A DNA stretch of 64,000 nucleotides, taken from Marinobacter piscis. GTDB taxonomy: Bacteria; Pseudomonadota; Gammaproteobacteria; Pseudomonadales; Oleiphilaceae. The notes under the pieces were generated by a model. That model had not been told where the DNA came from and ran no database searches. It saw nothing but the letters and a program-made list of their open reading frames with translations. This document shows, piece by piece, positions 49,398 to 58,234 of this stretch (the stretch's first letter is position 1; every line of letters begins with the position of its first letter). The stretch is from assembly GCF_007671655.1 (NCBI RefSeq), contig NZ_VCGX01000001.1, forward strand, positions 186,001 through 250,000, written 5' to 3'. Position numbers and translations under genes: made by a program.

Positions 49398-51113
49398 ATG
49401 AACACCCCCGAACAACAGTTCCTCAAAGCCCTCGACGACAAACTCTGGAAATCCGCCGACAAGCTGCGCGCCAACCTGGACGCTGCCAACTACAAGCACG
49501 TTGTGCTCGGCCTGATCTTTCTCAAATACGTGTCCGATGCCTTCGAGGAGCGCCAGGAAGAACTGCTGGAGCTGTTCAAAACCGACAGTGACGACAACAT
49601 CTACTACCTCCCCCGGGACGATTTCGACAGCGAAGAGGAATATCAAACTGCGCTGACCGAAGAGCTGGAAGTGCTGGATTACTACCGCGAAGCCAACGTG
49701 TTCTGGGTACCCAAAGCCGCCCGCTGGAACACCCTGAAAGAAAAAGCCGTGCTGCCCGTGGGCACCGTACTCTGGCAGGACGACGCGGGCAATGACGTTA
49801 AGCTGCGCTCTGTATCCTAGCTGATTGATAACGCCTTAGAAGCCATTGAGACGCACAACAAAAAGCTTAAAGGCATTCTCAACCGCATCAGCCAGTACCA
49901 GCTGGACAACGACAAGCTGCTGGGCTTGATCAACACCTTCTCCGACACCTCCTTCACCAAGCCTGTGCTGGATGGCGAGAAGCTGAACCTGCAAAGCAAA
50001 GACATTCTCGGCCATGTGTACGAATACTTCCTGGGCCAGTTCGCCCTCGCCGAAGGCAAGCAGGGTGGCCAGTATTACACCCCCAAAAGCATCGTTACCC
50101 TGATTGTGGAAATGCTACAGCCCTACTCCGGCCGGGTGTACGACCCCGCCATGGGCTCAGGCGGCTTCTTTGTCTCCAGCGACAAGTTCATCGAAGAGCA
50201 CGCTAGCGAGCAACACTACGACGCTGCCGAACAGAAGAAGCACATCTCCGTGTACGGCCAGGAGTCCAACCCCACCACCTGGCGACTGGCCGCCATGAAC
50301 ATGGCCATTCGGGGCATCGACTTCAACTTCGGCAAGAAAAACGCCGATACGTTTTTGGACGACCAGCACCCGGATTTGCGCGCCGACTTTGTGATGGCCA
50401 ACCCGCCGTTCAATATCAAGGATTGGTGGAGCGAATCCCTGGCCGACGACGTGCGCTGGAAGTACGGCACCCCGCCCAAGGGCAACGCCAACTTTGGCTG
50501 GATGCAACACATGCTTCATCACCTAGCACCCACCGGCAGCATGGCCCTACTGCTGGCCAACGGCTCCATGAGCTCCAACACCAACAACGAAGACGAAATC
50601 CGCAAACGTCTTGTGGAAGAAGATCTGGTGGAATGCATGGTCGCCCTGCCCGGCCAACTGTTCACCAACACCCAGATCCCCGCTTGTATCTGGTTCCTGA
50701 CCAAAGACAAAGCCAACGGCATGGTGCGCAACGAGAAAAAGCGCGATCGCCGCGAAGAGCTCCTGTTCATCGATGCCCGCAACCTGGGCTTTATGCGTGA
50801 CCGAGTGCTGCGTGATTTCACCGCTGAGGACATAGCCAAGGTCGCCGACACTTTCCATGCCTGGCAAAAAGGCGAAGGCTACGAAGATGCCCCCGGCTTC
50901 TGCAAATCCGCCAGCCTGGACGAGATCAAGAAGCACGACTTTGTGCTGACGCCAGGGCGCTATGTGGGCGCTCAGGAGCAGGAAGACGACGGCGAGCCAT
51001 TTGCCGAGAAGATGGCGCGATTGACCGGGCAGCTGCGGGAGCAGTTTGCGGAGAGTGACCGGCTGGAAGCTGAGATTAGGCGGAATCTTGAGGGGCTAGG
51101 ATATGAGCTTTGA
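49398..51113 (+). pseudogene. hsdM: Type I restriction-modification methyltransferase hsdM1, interrupted by an amber codon
   Basis: Encodes an N6-adenine methyltransferase subunit of about 571 codons, split by TAG at 49818-49820 (codon 141). The sister copy has TGG (Trp) at this point, so one G-to-A change explains it. Before the stop lies the N-terminal helical domain (NTPEQQFLKALDDKLWKSA). After it, the same frame continues with motif I DPAMGSGG and catalytic NPPF. A TTG restart at 49926 would leave out the N-terminal domain needed for HsdS contact. The end NLEGLGYEL overlaps the hsdS1 start. Confidence 0.9.
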
Positions 51114-52539
51114 TGAGTCTGTATCGCTTCCAGATGGCTGGCAAATAATGACTGTAGACCAGCTAGTGAGTTCAGGTGCCTTAGCGAAGCCTCTGGACGG
51201 AAATCATGGCGGCATTCACCCCAAAGCTTCTGATTACGTGGAGCACGGGATTCCTTTTGTAATGGCATCAGACCTTCAGGGTGGCCAAGTAGATCTGAGC
51301 AATTGCAAATTCATATCCGAAGTACAGGCAAACAGCCTACGCAAAGGGTTTGCGCAAGCCGGAGACGTTTTGCTATCACATAAAGCGACTATTGGCCGAA
51401 CGGCCATTGTTCAGGCATCAGAATACCCATTTCTAATGCTGACACCTCAAGTCACGTATTACCGGGTTCTGGACTCCCAAAAGCTCGTCCCAAACTATCT
51501 AAAAGCATATTTCGACTCGCATTTTTTTCAATCTATACTCGCCCTCTGGGCAGGTTCTGGCTCCACTCGAGCGTATTTAGGAATAACCGGCCAGCTGAAG
51601 TTACCGATAGTTGTTCCACCAATTGCTTTCCAGAAATTGGTAGCTGCCCAAGCGGAATCTTTGAATGACAAAATCCAACTCAACCACCAAACCAACCAAA
51701 CCCTCGAACAGGTGGCCCAGGCCATCTTCAAAAGCTGGTTTGTCGATTTCGAGCCGGTCAAAGCCAAGATCGCCGCACTGGAAGCCGGCGGCAGCGAGGA
51801 AGAAGCCCTGCTCGCCGCCATGCAAGCCATTTCCGGTAAAGGCGAAGCGGAGCTAACCCGCCTCCAGGCCGAACAGCCCGAACAATACACCGAGCTTCGC
51901 GCCACCGCCGAGCTATTTCCATCGGCTATGCAGGAAAGTGAGTTGGGGGAGATTCCTGAGGGGTGGGAATGCTCGGCTCTTGATCAGATAGCAAAGTATC
52001 AGAACGGACTAGCCCTCCAAAAATTCCGACCTAATAACGAAGACGATTACCTGCCGGTGGTAAAAATCGCCCAACTCAAGAAGGGCTACGCAGATCACGA
52101 AGAAAAAGCATCCCCAAATATCAAGCCCGATTGCATCATCGACAATGGTGATATTGTGTTTTCTTGGTCTGGCTCACTGATGGTTGATACATGGTGTGGA
52201 GGCAGGGCCGCACTAAACCAGCACTTGTTCAAGGTGACCTCTGAGAACTATCCGAAATGGTTGTATTTCCACTTCACCCGACATCATCTGGAAGAATTCC
52301 AGCGCATCGCTGCAGACAAAGCAGTAACAATGGGCCATATAAAGCGAGAGCACCTAAAGCGCGCCCTATGCGCAGTTCCAAATCGACAATTAATTGAGAA
52401 TGCTGGCAAGTTCTTGGGCAATCTTCTGGACAAACAGATTGAGCTTCGGCTGGAGAGCACCACCTTGTCTGATCTACGCGATACACTACTTCCCAAGCTC
52501 CTCTCAGGCGAACTGAAAACTCCGGCATTGGAAATATAG
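51103..52539 (+). CDS. hsdS: Type I restriction-modification specificity subunit HsdS1
   Basis: 478 residues, full length. Two target-recognition domains (about 1-180 and 280-440), each followed by a conserved helical spacer: LNDKIQLNHQTNQTLEQVAQ in the middle and LLDKQIELRLESTTLSDLRD at the end, closing with LLPKLLSGEL. It sets the bipartite DNA target of the complex. The start overlaps hsdM1 by 11 bp. The central spacer is almost the same as in hsdS2, while both recognition domains differ. Confidence 0.94.
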   Translation: MSFDESVSLPDGWQIMTVDQLVSSGALAKPLDGNHGGIHPKASDYVEHGIPFVMASDLQGGQVDLSNCKFISEVQANSLRKGFAQAGDVLLSHKATIGRTAIVQASEYPFLMLTPQVTYYRVLDSQKLVPNYLKAYFDSHFFQSILALWAGSGSTRAYLGITGQLKLPIVVPPIAFQKLVAAQAESLNDKIQLNHQTNQTLEQVAQAIFKSWFVDFEPVKAKIAALEAGGSEEEALLAAMQAISGKGEAELTRLQAEQPEQYTELRATAELFPSAMQESELGEIPEGWECSALDQIAKYQNGLALQKFRPNNEDDYLPVVKIAQLKKGYADHEEKASPNIKPDCIIDNGDIVFSWSGSLMVDTWCGGRAALNQHLFKVTSENYPKWLYFHFTRHHLEEFQRIAADKAVTMGHIKREHLKRALCAVPNRQLIENAGKFLGNLLDKQIELRLESTTLSDLRDTLLPKLLSGELKTPALEI

Positions 52540-53247
52540 ATGACTGAATGGCTAGCTAGCTTTCTTCAGAAGGTCAGTAACATGGAGAACTGGAAAGACC
52601 TGGCAGCAGTTCTCAGTGGATTCTCAACCCTCGCGATTGCTGCCCTGACTCTCTTCCTGTGGCGAGAAAACCGGTTACTCCGAAAAGCTGGTTCGAATCC
52701 TCAGCTCATCGCTTATTTCGAGCCGCATCCGGATGGCACTGGCGGCCTAAACATTGCCATTTCGAACGTCGGAAAAGGCCCTGCAAAAGATGTCTACTTT
52801 CGATTCAAGGGAGACCCCGAAAATTTTGCGAAGTACGACTTAATACTGGACTGTTCGCAGCGCCGAGGCCCGATAGCAACAATTCCTCAAGATGGGAAAA
52901 TATCGATTTTCTTCGCTATCGGTTACCAACTCTTTGCGCCGAAGAATCCTCAGCCGGATAAAGACAAACAGCCGATAGAGCCTTTCAATATACAACTTGA
53001 GTGGAAGCAATTGGATGGTGCAAAAGAATATTGCGATCAATTTTTGCTCGATGTAAAACCCTACGCTGACCTGCCAGGATTCATCAATAAGCCGCACCTA
53101 CTCAAACTTGTTGATTCAGTTAACTCGGTTGGCAAACAGATTGGAGCATTAAAGCCCGAAGTCAGACGAGTAGCCTGCCTTATTGAGGCCAATAAACTCG
53201 AAAGCTCGGTTATTCAAAAGAAGAAGGGAAACTTCGAAGATGAATAA
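52540..53247 (+). CDS. Membrane-anchored protein of unknown function in the hsd operon
   Basis: 235 residues starting at the base after the hsdS1 stop. One membrane helix near residues 21-41 (LAAVLSGFSTLAIAALTLFLW) is followed by a soluble, probably beta-rich domain of about 110 residues (NPQLIAYFEPHPDGTGGLNIAISNVGKGPAKDVYF...) and a helical tail. ISNVGKGPAKDVYF resembles the NxGxGPA pattern of Ig-like domains seen in many accessory membrane proteins. A second ATG at 52582 would shorten the N-terminus without losing the helix. Base composition is more AT-rich than hsd genes, suggesting separate origin. Function not known; a defence-linked role is only inferred from location. Confidence 0.75.
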   Translation: MTEWLASFLQKVSNMENWKDLAAVLSGFSTLAIAALTLFLWRENRLLRKAGSNPQLIAYFEPHPDGTGGLNIAISNVGKGPAKDVYFRFKGDPENFAKYDLILDCSQRRGPIATIPQDGKISIFFAIGYQLFAPKNPQPDKDKQPIEPFNIQLEWKQLDGAKEYCDQFLLDVKPYADLPGFINKPHLLKLVDSVNSVGKQIGALKPEVRRVACLIEANKLESSVIQKKKGNFEDE

Positions 53248-53410
53248 AAGCAAGCCCTCGGAAGACGGCATTAGCTCAAAGGAAGCAAAACACTTCAACA
53301 ACTTCGGGTCCACCCGGTGCAACTACCCAAGAAAATGGCCGGAGAATTATACGCAAGCGCCGAAAGCCACGCGTCTCGGGACAAAACCAAATCTTGAGTA
53401 TGAGGCCTGA
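53240..53410 (+). CDS. Small hypothetical ORF
   Basis: 56 codons from ATG 53240, overlapping the end of the previous gene by 8 bp, with GAAGGGAAAC upstream. It encodes a polar, Lys/Asn/Pro-rich peptide with no membrane helix and no recognised motif. Real translation is uncertain. Confidence 0.35.
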   Translation: MNKSKPSEDGISSKEAKHFNNFGSTRCNYPRKWPENYTQAPKATRLGTKPNLEYEA

Positions 53411-53461
53411 AGTAATAGCTATGCTGAGCGGTTTGAAAGCAAACAACGACAAGGAATTGTC

Positions 53462-54469
53462 ATGACTGAACAACAAGTACGAATCTTCACCTCAACCGAT
53501 GGTCAAGCGCAGCTGGAAGTGGCGCTGGAACAGGAAACGGTCTGGCTCAGCCAAATCCAAATGGCGGAGCTGTTTGGCAAAGACGTGCGAACCGTCAACG
53601 AGCACGTGGGCAATGTGTTCCATGAGGGTGAATTGGAGAAGGAGCCAACTATCCGGAAATTCCGGATAGTTCGCCAAGAGGGCAAGCGACAGGTTCAGCG
53701 GGAGATTGATCACTACAATCTGGACATGATCATCTCTGTCGGCTACCGGGTGAAATCCCATCGTGGCGTACAATTTCGCAAATGGGCCACCCAGGTTCTC
53801 AAAGACCACCTAGTTCAGGGCTATACCCTCAACCAGCGCCGCCTGACCGAACGTGGCATCGAGTTTGAGCAAGCCGTAAACCTACTGAGCCGCACTCTGA
53901 CCAATCAAGGTTTGGTATCTAACGAAGGCGAAGCCGTTGCCCGGGTGATCAGCGATTACGCCCGCTCCTGGAGTCTGCTGCAAGGCTACGATGAACAACA
54001 GCTGGCCGAGGTAGGCATCAAGCAGCCGGATATGCAGCCGCTGGAGTTGGATGAAGCGCTCACGGCCATTGGCGAGCTCAAGCAAACCCTTATAGCCAAA
54101 GGCGAAGCCACCGAGCTGTTTGGTCAGCTACGGGGTGATGGTCTGGCGTCTGCTTTGGCGACGATTGAGCAAGGTTTTGGCGATGAACTGTTTTATCCGA
54201 ACGTGGCTACGCGCGCGGCTCACCTACTCTACTTTGTTATCAAGAATCACCCGCTGGCCGACGGCAACAAGCGCTGCGGCTCGTTTTTGTTTTTGTGGTA
54301 TCTGCGCCGCAACGCCGTTTTGCTGGCGCGGCCGGTAGAACAACTGATTAATGATAACACCCTGGTGGCCTTGGCCCTGCTGGTGGCGGAAAGCCTGCCG
54401 GATCAGAAAACACTGATGATCCGGCTGATTGAGCATTTCTTGCTGCTGAAGGAGCCCATCGGGGAATAA
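53462..54469 (+). CDS. RhuM-Fic/DOC fusion protein
   Basis: 335 residues. Residues 1-130 are the RhuM (virulence protein) domain: VWLSQIQMAELFGKDVRTVN, then HYNLDMIISVGYRVKSHRGVQFRKWA. Residues about 190-330 are a Fic/DOC domain with HPLADGNKR at about 263-271, a Doc-like version of the HxFx(D/E)GNxR motif that binds nucleotide. Fic proteins attach AMP or phosphate to targets, so this could modify a protein, perhaps guided by the RhuM part. It lies 11 bp before hsdR, inside the restriction operon. A 23-bp perfect palindrome (53648-53670) encodes TIRKFRIV within the RhuM domain. Confidence 0.85.
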   Translation: MTEQQVRIFTSTDGQAQLEVALEQETVWLSQIQMAELFGKDVRTVNEHVGNVFHEGELEKEPTIRKFRIVRQEGKRQVQREIDHYNLDMIISVGYRVKSHRGVQFRKWATQVLKDHLVQGYTLNQRRLTERGIEFEQAVNLLSRTLTNQGLVSNEGEAVARVISDYARSWSLLQGYDEQQLAEVGIKQPDMQPLELDEALTAIGELKQTLIAKGEATELFGQLRGDGLASALATIEQGFGDELFYPNVATRAAHLLYFVIKNHPLADGNKRCGSFLFLWYLRRNAVLLARPVEQLINDNTLVALALLVAESLPDQKTLMIRLIEHFLLLKEPIGE

Positions 54470-54480
54470 GGACTTAAGGT

Positions 54481-57400
54481 ATGACTGAAGATCAGCTGGA
54501 ACAACAATGCCTGGAATGGTTCGCCGAAGGCGACTGGGAAGTTTGCCACGGGCCAGATATAGCCCCAGACGGCGAAGCCCCAGAACGAGCCGACTACCGG
54601 CAGGTATTATTGCTGGCGGATCTTGAAGCGGCCATTCGCCGCATTAATCCTCACCTTCCCCAGGGCGCGGTGGTGGAAGTGGTTGAGGCGGTACGTAAGC
54701 CACAAAGCCTGGATGTGGTTGTCAACAACCAAGAGTTCCATCACATGCTGCTCGATGGTGTGCCTGTAAAGTACAAACGCGACGACAAGGTGGTTCACGA
54801 CCAGGTGTTTCTGATGGATTTCAGCAATTTGGCCGCCAACCGCTTCCGAGCTATCAACCAGTTCACGATTGAAGGTTCCAAGCAGCTTCGCCGTCCGGAT
54901 GTAATCTGCTTTATCAACGGTTTGCCTCTAGCGGTGCTGGAGCTGAAAAGCCCAGGCGCCGAGAACGTGAACATCTGGGATGCCTACAATCAGATTCAGA
55001 CCTATAAAGACGAATGCGCCGATCTGTTCGCTTACAATGAAGCCGCGATCATCAGTGATGGCTACTTGGCTCGTGTAGGCTCTCTTACCGCCAGCCAGGA
55101 GCGTTATATGCCCTGGCGCACCATCAAGCACGAAGACGACAAGCCGCTTATGGAATGGCAGTTAGAAACCATGGTGCGCGGTTTCTTCGACCGGGAACTG
55201 TTTCTGGATTACATCCGCTACTTCGTGATCTTCGAGACGGATTCCGACAAGTTGATCAAAAAGATTGCTGGCTATCACCAGTTCCATGCGGTGCGTGAAG
55301 CGGTGAAGGCCACGGTGATTGCCGCGCAGGATATGAGCCAGCATGGCATTGGCGAGAAGCGCGCCACCTACGGTGACGAGGTTCTGCCGGGCAGCAAGAA
55401 GGCCGGTGTAGTTTGGCACACCCAGGGCTCCGGCAAGAGTATTTCCATGTGCTGTTACGCCGGCAAGCTGCTGCAACAGCCGGAGATGAACAACCCCACT
55501 CTGATTGTGGTCACCGACCGCAACGACCTGGACGGCCAGCTGTTTGCCACCTTCAGCGCCGCTCGGGAATTGCTGAAGCAGGAACCGGTGCAGGCCGATG
55601 ACAGGGATACGCTGCGCCGGCTGCTGTCGGAGCGGGAATCCGGCGGCATTATCTTCACCACGGTACAGAAGTTCGCCCTGCTAAACGACGAATCTGGCCA
55701 CCCGATTCTGAATGACCGCCACAACATCGTGGTGATCTCAGACGAAGCCCACCGCAGCCAGTACGGGCTGAAAGCCACCCTAAAGAAAGACGGCACCTAC
55801 AAATTCGGCTACGCCCGTCACATGCGAGATGCCCTGCCCAATGCCTCGTTCATTGGTTTCACCGGCACCCCCATCGAAAGCGAAGACAAGGACACCCGCG
55901 CCGTGTTCGGTGATTACGTGTCCATCTACGACATCCAAGATGCCGTAGACGATGGCGCGACCGTGCCCATCTTCTACGAATCCCGCCTGGCCAAGCTGGA
56001 CATCAACCGCGAACAGATCGAGGCACTGTCTGAGCAGGTGGAGGAAGTAGTTGAGGACGACGAAGACGTTGGCAGCCGCGAGAAAACGAAAAGCGAATGG
56101 AGTCGGCTGGAGAAACTGGTCGGCGCTGGCCCGCGCCTGAAGCGGGTGGCGGAAGATTTGGTAAACCACTTTGAAACCCGTTCCAGCACCATCGACGGCA
56201 AGGCCATGATTGTGGCCATGAGCCGGGAGATTGCGGTTCACCTGTACAACGAGATTGTCGCCCTGCGCCCGGAGTGGCACGACGAAGATCCGGAGAAGGG
56301 CGCCATCAAGATTGTTATGACCGGATCCGCCTCTGACAGAGCCCTTCTGCAGCCGCACATCCACAACAAGCAGACCAAGAAACGGTTCGAGAAGCGCTTC
56401 AAGGACACCAACGACCCGCTCAAGCTGGTGATCGTTCGGGATATGTGGCTGACCGGCTTCGATGCGCCCTGCTGCCACACCATGTACGTGGACAAGCCCA
56501 TGAAGGGCCACAACCTGATGCAGGCCATTGCCCGGGTAAACCGGGTGTTCAAGGACAAGCCCGGCGGGCTAGTAGTGGACTACATCGGCATCGCCAACGA
56601 ACTCAAGCAGGCCCTGAAAACGTACACCGACGCCAAGGGCAAGGGCACGCCCACCCACAGCGCCGAAGAAGCCTACGCCATCCTGCTGGAGAAGCTGGAC
56701 ATCATCCACGGCATGTTTGCGCCCGGCCCCAAAGACCAGGGCTACAACTACAGCGGATTCGAGACCGAGCCACACAAGTTTCTGGTGCCCACCGCCAACT
56801 ACGTGCTCAGCCTGGAAGACGGCAAGAAGCGCTTCCTTGATACGGTATTAGCCATGAACAAGGCCTTCTCCCTTTGCGCCACCCTGGACGAAGCCCAGGC
56901 ACTGCAGAAGGAGGTAGCGTTCCTGTCACAGGTGAAAACCGCCATCACCAAGTTCACCAGCGTGGACAAGAAGCTGACCCAGGAAGAAAAGAACACGGCG
57001 CTCAAGCAGATTCTGGATAACGCCTTGGTGGCCGGCGGTGTGTCCGACGTGTTTGAAATGTGCGGTCTGGACAAACCCAATATCGGCCTGCTCTCCAACG
57101 AGTTCCTGGAAGACGTCCGGCAGATGCCCTACAAGAACTTCGCGGTGGAGCTGCTGGAGAAGCTGCTCAAGGACGACATCAAAGCCAAGACCCGCAACAA
57201 CGTGGTGCAGGAGAAAAAATACGCTGATCGCCTGCAGGAGACGTTGCGCAAGTACAACAACCGGGGCATCGAAACCGCCCAGGTGATTGAGGAGTTGATC
57301 GCCATGGCAAAGCAGTTCCAGGAAGAAATGGAACGCGACGCCGCCCTTGGCCTGAACCCAGACGAAGTGGCCTTCTACGATGCCTTGGCTTATAACGAAA

Positions 57401-57636
57401 GCGCTGTGCGGGAGTTGGGCGACGACATCCTGAAGAAAATCGCCGTGGAAATCACCGACAAGCTGCGAAAATCCACCACTGTGGACTGGCAGGTGCGCGA
57501 GAGTGTGCGGGCCAAGCTGCGGATTCTGGTTCGGCGGACATTGCAGCGCTACAAGTATCCGCCGGATAAGGCGCCTGCCGCGATTGAGCTGGTGATGGAG
57601 CAGGCGGAAGCGTTATCGAATCATTGGACGAAGTAA
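54481..57636 (+). CDS. hsdR: Type I restriction endonuclease subunit HsdR
   Basis: 1051 residues, intact. N-terminal PD-(D/E)xK nuclease with VLELKSPGA near residues 155-165; SF2 translocase with Walker A HTQGSGKS near 313, DEAH ([11 protein letters not shown]) near 421, FTGTPIE, and motif VI region [12 protein letters not shown]; helical C-terminal domain for contact with the methylase. Cuts unmethylated DNA after ATP-driven translocation. It belongs with hsdS1; needs an HsdM, and hsdM1 is broken. Confidence 0.95.
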   Translation: MTEDQLEQQCLEWFAEGDWEVCHGPDIAPDGEAPERADYRQVLLLADLEAAIRRINPHLPQGAVVEVVEAVRKPQSLDVVVNNQEFHHMLLDGVPVKYKRDDKVVHDQVFLMDFSNLAANRFRAINQFTIEGSKQLRRPDVICFINGLPLAVLELKSPGAENVNIWDAYNQIQTYKDECADLFAYNEAAIISDGYLARVGSLTASQERYMPWRTIKHEDDKPLMEWQLETMVRGFFDRELFLDYIRYFVIFETDSDKLIKKIAGYHQFHAVREAVKATVIAAQDMSQHGIGEKRATYGDEVLPGSKKAGVVWHTQGSGKSISMCCYAGKLLQQPEMNNPTLIVVTDRNDLDGQLFATFSAARELLKQEPVQADDRDTLRRLLSERESGGIIFTTVQKFALLNDESGHPILNDRHNIVVISDEAHRSQYGLKATLKKDGTYKFGYARHMRDALPNASFIGFTGTPIESEDKDTRAVFGDYVSIYDIQDAVDDGATVPIFYESRLAKLDINREQIEALSEQVEEVVEDDEDVGSREKTKSEWSRLEKLVGAGPRLKRVAEDLVNHFETRSSTIDGKAMIVAMSREIAVHLYNEIVALRPEWHDEDPEKGAIKIVMTGSASDRALLQPHIHNKQTKKRFEKRFKDTNDPLKLVIVRDMWLTGFDAPCCHTMYVDKPMKGHNLMQAIARVNRVFKDKPGGLVVDYIGIANELKQALKTYTDAKGKGTPTHSAEEAYAILLEKLDIIHGMFAPGPKDQGYNYSGFETEPHKFLVPTANYVLSLEDGKKRFLDTVLAMNKAFSLCATLDEAQALQKEVAFLSQVKTAITKFTSVDKKLTQEEKNTALKQILDNALVAGGVSDVFEMCGLDKPNIGLLSNEFLEDVRQMPYKNFAVELLEKLLKDDIKAKTRNNVVQEKKYADRLQETLRKYNNRGIETAQVIEELIAMAKQFQEEMERDAALGLNPDEVAFYDALAYNESAVRELGDDILKKIAVEITDKLRKSTTVDWQVRESVRAKLRILVRRTLQRYKYPPDKAPAAIELVMEQAEALSNHWTK

Positions 57637-57673
57637 CAAATTATTACCTGAAACCACAAATGGGGAAGAGAAA

Positions 57674-57880
57674 ATGAAAAACAGGATATTGCAAGTTTTA
57701 ATGCTATGCGCATTTATCTACACAATCGGGATATCGGGCGTCCTCGCTGTTAACGAAGGAGCTCTCGGCTTTCTCGTAGGGCTAATCGTTGGCGCTGCAT
57801 CGATATCCGTTGTTTCCGCATTGCAATACATCCTCATTGCTCAGTGGAACCCAATGTACCTATTTAAAAAGGATCAATAA
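57674..57880 (+). CDS. Small two-helix membrane protein
   Basis: 68 residues with GGGGAAGAGAAA just upstream. Two hydrophobic helices (about 6-26 and 31-53) and a short tail MYLFKKDQ. Not recognised. Last gene of island A, 37 bp after hsdR. Confidence 0.6.
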   Translation: MKNRILQVLMLCAFIYTIGISGVLAVNEGALGFLVGLIVGAASISVVSALQYILIAQWNPMYLFKKDQ

Positions 57881-58155
57881 ATCAAGTACCGGCAAACGAG
57901 CATGACATACTCAAACACCCGATGACCATTTGCCTTGGGCGGTACTTCAAGTAACCATGGCCGGGTAAATTTCATGGTCTGCAAATTTTCTACGATGTAG
58001 CATTACCGGATGAGCACCCCGCAAAGCTGGGCTTCCGACACCTTTCGAAAATTAGGGTAGCGCCTACTCTTTGTGGGTAAGAATGTGGGTAAAACTTCAC
58101 ACCACCAAAATCAAAAACTAAATATATCAAGGACTTAAACTTTGTGTTAAGTGGA
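57881..58155. other. Island A right end, no gene, with integrase-arm-like direct repeats
   Basis: 275 bp without a convincing gene. TGTGGGTAA occurs twice at 12-bp spacing (58072-58080, 58084-58092), about 65 bp before the attachment repeat. Short repeats of this kind flank att sites next to P4-type tyrosine integrases. An imperfect inverted repeat AAGTACCG/CGGTACTT spans about 57884-57954. The sequence is AT-rich near the att repeat. Confidence 0.5.
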
Positions 58156-58207
58156 CGCCGTCTCCACCAATCAAACAAAAAGCCCCTGAAATTCAGGGGC
58201 TTTTTTT
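58156..58207 (+). repeat. Attachment-site direct repeat, right copy (second att)
   Basis: Begins CGCCGTCTCCACCA, the tmRNA 3' end, without the rest of ssrA, and matches 49320-49371. It is the junction of islands A and B. Confidence 0.85.
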
Positions 58208-58208
58208 T
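58177..58208 (+). terminator. Copied ssrA terminator upstream of hsdM2
   Basis: Same 14-bp stem as at 49341, with eight T instead of seven. It would also stop read-through from island A. Confidence 0.85.
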
Positions 58209-58234
58209 ATGGCTATAAAAGGTATAACCGGCCA

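Noticed and set aside
58156..58170. Possible second ssrA gene
   Set aside because: Only the last 14 nt of tmRNA are present; the rest is unrelated, so it is an attachment-site copy.
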